Source: Panulirus ornatus (taxonomy: Eukaryota; Arthropoda; Malacostraca; Decapoda; Palinuridae). From it: DNA of 64,000 bases. The position numbers and the translations under genes were made by a program. The stretch spans positions 42,559,032 through 42,623,031 of the forward strand of contig NC_092234.1 in assembly GCF_036320965.1 (NCBI RefSeq), given 5' to 3'. The notes under the pieces were generated by a model that saw nothing but the letters and a program-made list of their open reading frames with translations, searched no databases and was not told the DNA's origin. Shown piece by piece: positions 61,391 to 64,000 of this stretch. Position 1 is the first letter of the stretch. Every line of letters starts with the position of its first letter.

Positions 61391-61838
61391 GTGGGCGTCG
61401 CGGGATCCTCCCGTCTCCCACTGTGGGCGTCGCGGGATCTTCCTCCCGTCTCCCACTGTGGGCGTCGCGGGATCTTCCTCCCGTCTCCCACTGTGGGCGT
61501 CGTGGGATCTTCCTCCCGTCTCCCACTGTGGGCGTCGCGGGATCTTCCTCCCGTCTCCCACTGTGGGCGTCGCGGGATCTTCCTCCCGTCTCCCACTGCG
61601 GGCGTCGCGGGATCTTCCTCCCGTCTCCCACTGTGGGCGTCGCGGGATCTTCCTCCCGTCTCCCACTGTGGGCGTCGCGGGATCTTCCTCCCGTCTCCCA
61701 CTGTGGGCGTCGCGGGTTCTTCCTCCCGTCTCCCACTGTGGGCGTCGCGGGATCTTCCTCCCGTCTCCCACTGTGGGCGTCGCGGGATCTTCCTCCCGTC
61801 TCCCACTGTGGGCGTCGCGGGATCTTCCTCCCGTCTCG
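61391..61838. repeat. 36-bp minisatellite
   Basis: About twelve units of GTGGGCGTCGCGGGATCTTC followed by CTCCCGTCTCCCACT. The first unit lacks 4 bp. Divisible by 3, so several frames stay open on both strands. Confidence 0.96.
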
Positions 61839-61993
61839 GAACAAGTCGACTCCTCTTGCACCACCGTCTCCTTAACGTTTCCCGGAGTAGCTTCACTCCT
61901 CGGTGGATTTCGCGAACCCATCCTCTTCCCAGACGGGAGTTATCTCCGTCGAATAGGGTCGGACGGCGGGCCCTGGGGTGTCTCCAGGGGCGC

Positions 61994-61995
<2 letters not shown>

Positions 61996-62041
<46 letters not shown>
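61996..62041. repeat. (GT)n microsatellite
   Basis: About 22 GT copies. Confidence 0.96.
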
Positions 62042-62379
62042 TACCGTATCACCTCTCATGTGTGCTGGTGAACTCCTGCTGGCCCGTACCGCTCACCACA
62101 ACACGTGGGGGTGTACTGGTGCGGGCTAAGGTCACTGCCAGCTGTACCCATTCCCTGAGGGGAAAGCGGAGTGACGTCATACCGGGGGGTGGGGGTAATA
62201 CTGGAGGGGGAGGGGAAGGGAGGGGGGGGAGGGGACGACTTCTCCGACGTGGTGGGACAGAAAGTATACAACGAACGTACACGAGGAACGAAGAAGTTGT
62301 GCGCATCGCTGCTCATAACACATGAATGTCCTGCGTCTTTACCCGTTGTCTACAGTCCACGTCGAAGGGGTGAAGGGGG
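62042..62379. other. Non-coding spacer
   Basis: G-rich 62185-62240 with one TGACGTCA at about 62172. No gene. Confidence 0.5.
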
Positions 62380-62543
62380 AGGGGAAGGGGAGAGAGAGAG
62401 AGGGGGAGGAAGGGAAGGGGGAAGGGAGAGGGGGGGAGGAAGGGAAGGGGAAGGGAGAGAGAGAGAGAGAGGGGGGGAGGAAGGGAAGGGGAAGGGAAAG
62501 TTCCCCCTTCAAGCAGAGAGTTGCTCCCACGGTGATGAGACAC

Positions 62544-62610
<67 letters not shown>
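62380..62610. repeat. GGGAAGG-type and (GA)n low-complexity
   Basis: G/A-rich imperfect repeats (GGGGAGGAAGGGAAGGGGAA) at 62380-62500 and (GA)n at 62548-62610. Confidence 0.92.
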
Positions 62611-62612
<2 letters not shown>

Positions 62613-62740
62613 CCCTCCCTCACACCCTGGATTACGTCCGCGGGCATGCCCTCTGCTTGCTCGCTCCTGGAATCAGGTCCGCCGGCATATGATGCTGTCG
62701 GCAGCGCAACATGGGCGGATCACCCCCTCCCCCCACCCCA

Positions 62741-62742
<2 letters not shown>

Positions 62743-62789
<47 letters not shown>
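62743..62789. repeat. (CA)n microsatellite
   Basis: About 23 CA copies. Confidence 0.96.
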
Positions 62790-62791
<2 letters not shown>

Positions 62792-63091
62792 CGGGAGAAA
62801 AATCAAGAATTTGTGTAGGAGAAAAAAAAAAACACAAAACAAAAACCCTCGGCATTGTTTGGCTGGGGGTAAGTGTAAATTGCCAAGGCAAACTTTGCCT
62901 ATCTTGAGGGCAATTCCCCCCGTTTTCTGAGGGTAATTCTCCAGCCTGTGAGGAGAGACGCGAGTGGGGGGGGGACTCAAGTTCTTCCCCCCTCCCCCCC
63001 AGAGCCTGGTCGATCAGTATTCGTAAATATGTGAGACGACGAGATAGAATTTCCTCCCTCGTGATGATAAGTATTGCTGGCTGTGTTGCAG
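62790..63091. other. Non-coding spacer
   Basis: Ordinary complexity with A-run at 62821-62832. Nothing recognised. Confidence 0.5.
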
Positions 63092-63258
63092 GGGAGGGGT
63101 ATGCCCTTGTGTTGCAGGGGAAGGGTATGGCCTTGTGTTGCAGGAAGGTATGGCCTTGTGTTGCAGGAAGGTATGGCCTTGTGTTGCAGGAGGGTATGGC
63201 CTTGTGTTGCAGGAGGGTATGGCCTTGTGTTGCAGGAAGGTATGGTCTTGTGTTGCGG
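63092..63258. repeat. 23-bp minisatellite
   Basis: Seven or eight units of GGTATGGCCTTGTGTTGCAG plus GAA/GAG. Ends next to the retroelement fragment at about 63268. Confidence 0.94.
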
Positions 63259-63267
63259 GGGAGGGGA

Positions 63268-64000
63268 GAGAATGTTGGGGTGAAGAGAGTGGTGAGAGTA
63301 TGTGAGCTTGGGAAGGAGACTTGTGTGAGGAAGTAACAGGAGAGACTGAGTACAGAATGGAAAAAGGTGAGAACAATGGAAGTAAGGGGAGTGGGGGAGG
63401 AATGGGATGTATTTAGGGAATCAGTGATGGATTGCGCAAAAGATGCTTGTGGCATGAGAAGCAAGGGAGGTAGGCAGATTAGAAAGGGTAGTGAGTGGTG
63501 GGATGAAGAAGTAAAATTATCAGTGAAAGAGAAGAGAGAGGCATTTGGACAATTTTTGCAGGGAAACAATGCAAATGAGTGGGAGATGTATAAAAGAAAG
63601 AGGCAGGAGGTCAAGAGAAAGGTGCAAGAGGTGAAAAAGAGGGCAAATGAGAGTTGGGGTGAGATAGTATCATTAAATTTTAGGGAGAATAAAAAGATGT
63701 TTTGGAAGGAGGTAAATAAAGTGCGTAAGACAAGGGAACAAATGGGAACTTCAGTGAAGGGGGCTAATGGGGAGGTGATAACAAGTAGTGGTGATGTGAG
63801 AAGGAGATGGAGTGAGTATTTTGAAGGTTTGTTGAATGTGTTTGATGATAGAGTGGCAGATATAGGGTGTTTTGGTCGAGGTGGTGTGCAAAGTGAGAGG
63901 GTTAGGGAAAATGATTTGGTAAACAGGGAAGAGGTAGTAAAAGCTTTGCGGAAGATGAAAGCCGGCAAGGCAGCGGGTTTGGGTGGTATTGCAGTGGAAT
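63268..64000 (+). pseudogene. Non-LTR retrotransposon polyprotein fragment (linker to RT start)
   Basis: Frame 1 reads ENVGVKRVVRVCELGKET, meets a TAA stop at 63334-63336, then stays open for 221 codons to the window edge. After the stop come QERLSTEWKKVR, EWWDEEVKLSVKEKREAF (typical endonuclease-RT linker), a lysine/glutamate-rich helical stretch, RRRWSEYFEGLLN and EEVVKALRKMKAGKAAG, the N-terminal RT block of non-LTR elements. The usual Asp of GxDGI appears as Gly (GLGGI). The in-frame TAA (likely Tyr codon changed) means the copy is dead or mis-called. It probably continues beyond 64000. Same orientation and codon style as the copy at 58 kb, but no overlap, so family identity is inferred. 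Confidence 0.88.

Overview
This window is non-coding eukaryotic DNA saturated with tandem repeats. The best guess is an arthropod, most likely a decapod crustacean. This rests on the extreme density of (CA/GT)n, (CT/GA)n and (TA)n microsatellites, short CCTAA runs (the arthropod telomere motif), and interspersed repeats ending in a tail of the type CGCTACCTCGCAAACGCGGG, A-run, (TA)n, which I recall as common in decapod genomic sequence. No search was run. I found no host protein-coding gene, rRNA or intact tRNA that I would defend. Almost every long open frame is a tandem array whose unit happens to lack stop codons. The only convincing protein-coding DNA is retrotransposon-derived: reverse-transcriptase pieces at 51770-52116, 58065-58964 and 63268-64000, all + strand, all truncated or broken. 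|| Layout. 1-8.7 kb: microsatellites alternating with minisatellites (44, 40, 21, 41, 28 and 46 bp units) and two tRNA-like SINE candidates. 8.7-14.9 kb: further minisatellites, several loci of a dispersed 21-bp family (unit TACGACCCTTGAGCACGACG), and a SINE-like element bracketed by (TA)n. 14.9-18.5 kb: a diverged array with a palindromic GAATATTC core, then a 29-bp array and a 40-bp array with higher-order structure. 18.5-25.5 kb: more arrays, one with CRE-like TGACGTCR cores. 25.5-30.5 kb: a block of about 2.3 kb present twice in tandem, the second copy scarred by many small indels. 30.5-33.3 kb: poor-looking purine-rich sequence. 33.7-36.3 kb: a near-perfect 23-bp array of about 110 units. 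36.6-41.5 kb: a 38-bp array, G-rich repeats, and a 21-bp array of more than 80 units. 42.0-43.2 kb: the largest stretch of ordinary-complexity sequence. 44.3-44.8 kb: a cluster of interspersed repeats. 47.6-48.4 kb: a second locus of the 46-bp family seen at 7.6 kb. 49-54.8 kb: more arrays and a retrotransposon 3' end. 54.8-57.5 kb: a 29-bp array interrupted by 342 G followed directly by 437 A, almost certainly an assembly artefact. 57.7-59.3 kb: a SINE-like element and a retrotransposon 3' end separated by (TA)n. 59.3-64 kb: microsatellites, minisatellites and the start of a third reverse-transcriptase fragment cut by the window edge. || How the parts relate. The interspersed repeats share a 3' tail core and nearly all meet (TA)n at their boundaries. 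This suggests one retrotransposition machinery, a non-LTR element, acting on itself and on SINE-like passengers, with A/TA tails seeding microsatellites. The 46-bp minisatellite has homologous flanks at two loci 40 kb apart, so it looks like cargo of a larger dispersed element. Several segments look like noisy long-read gap fills and should not be read as biology without checking raw reads.
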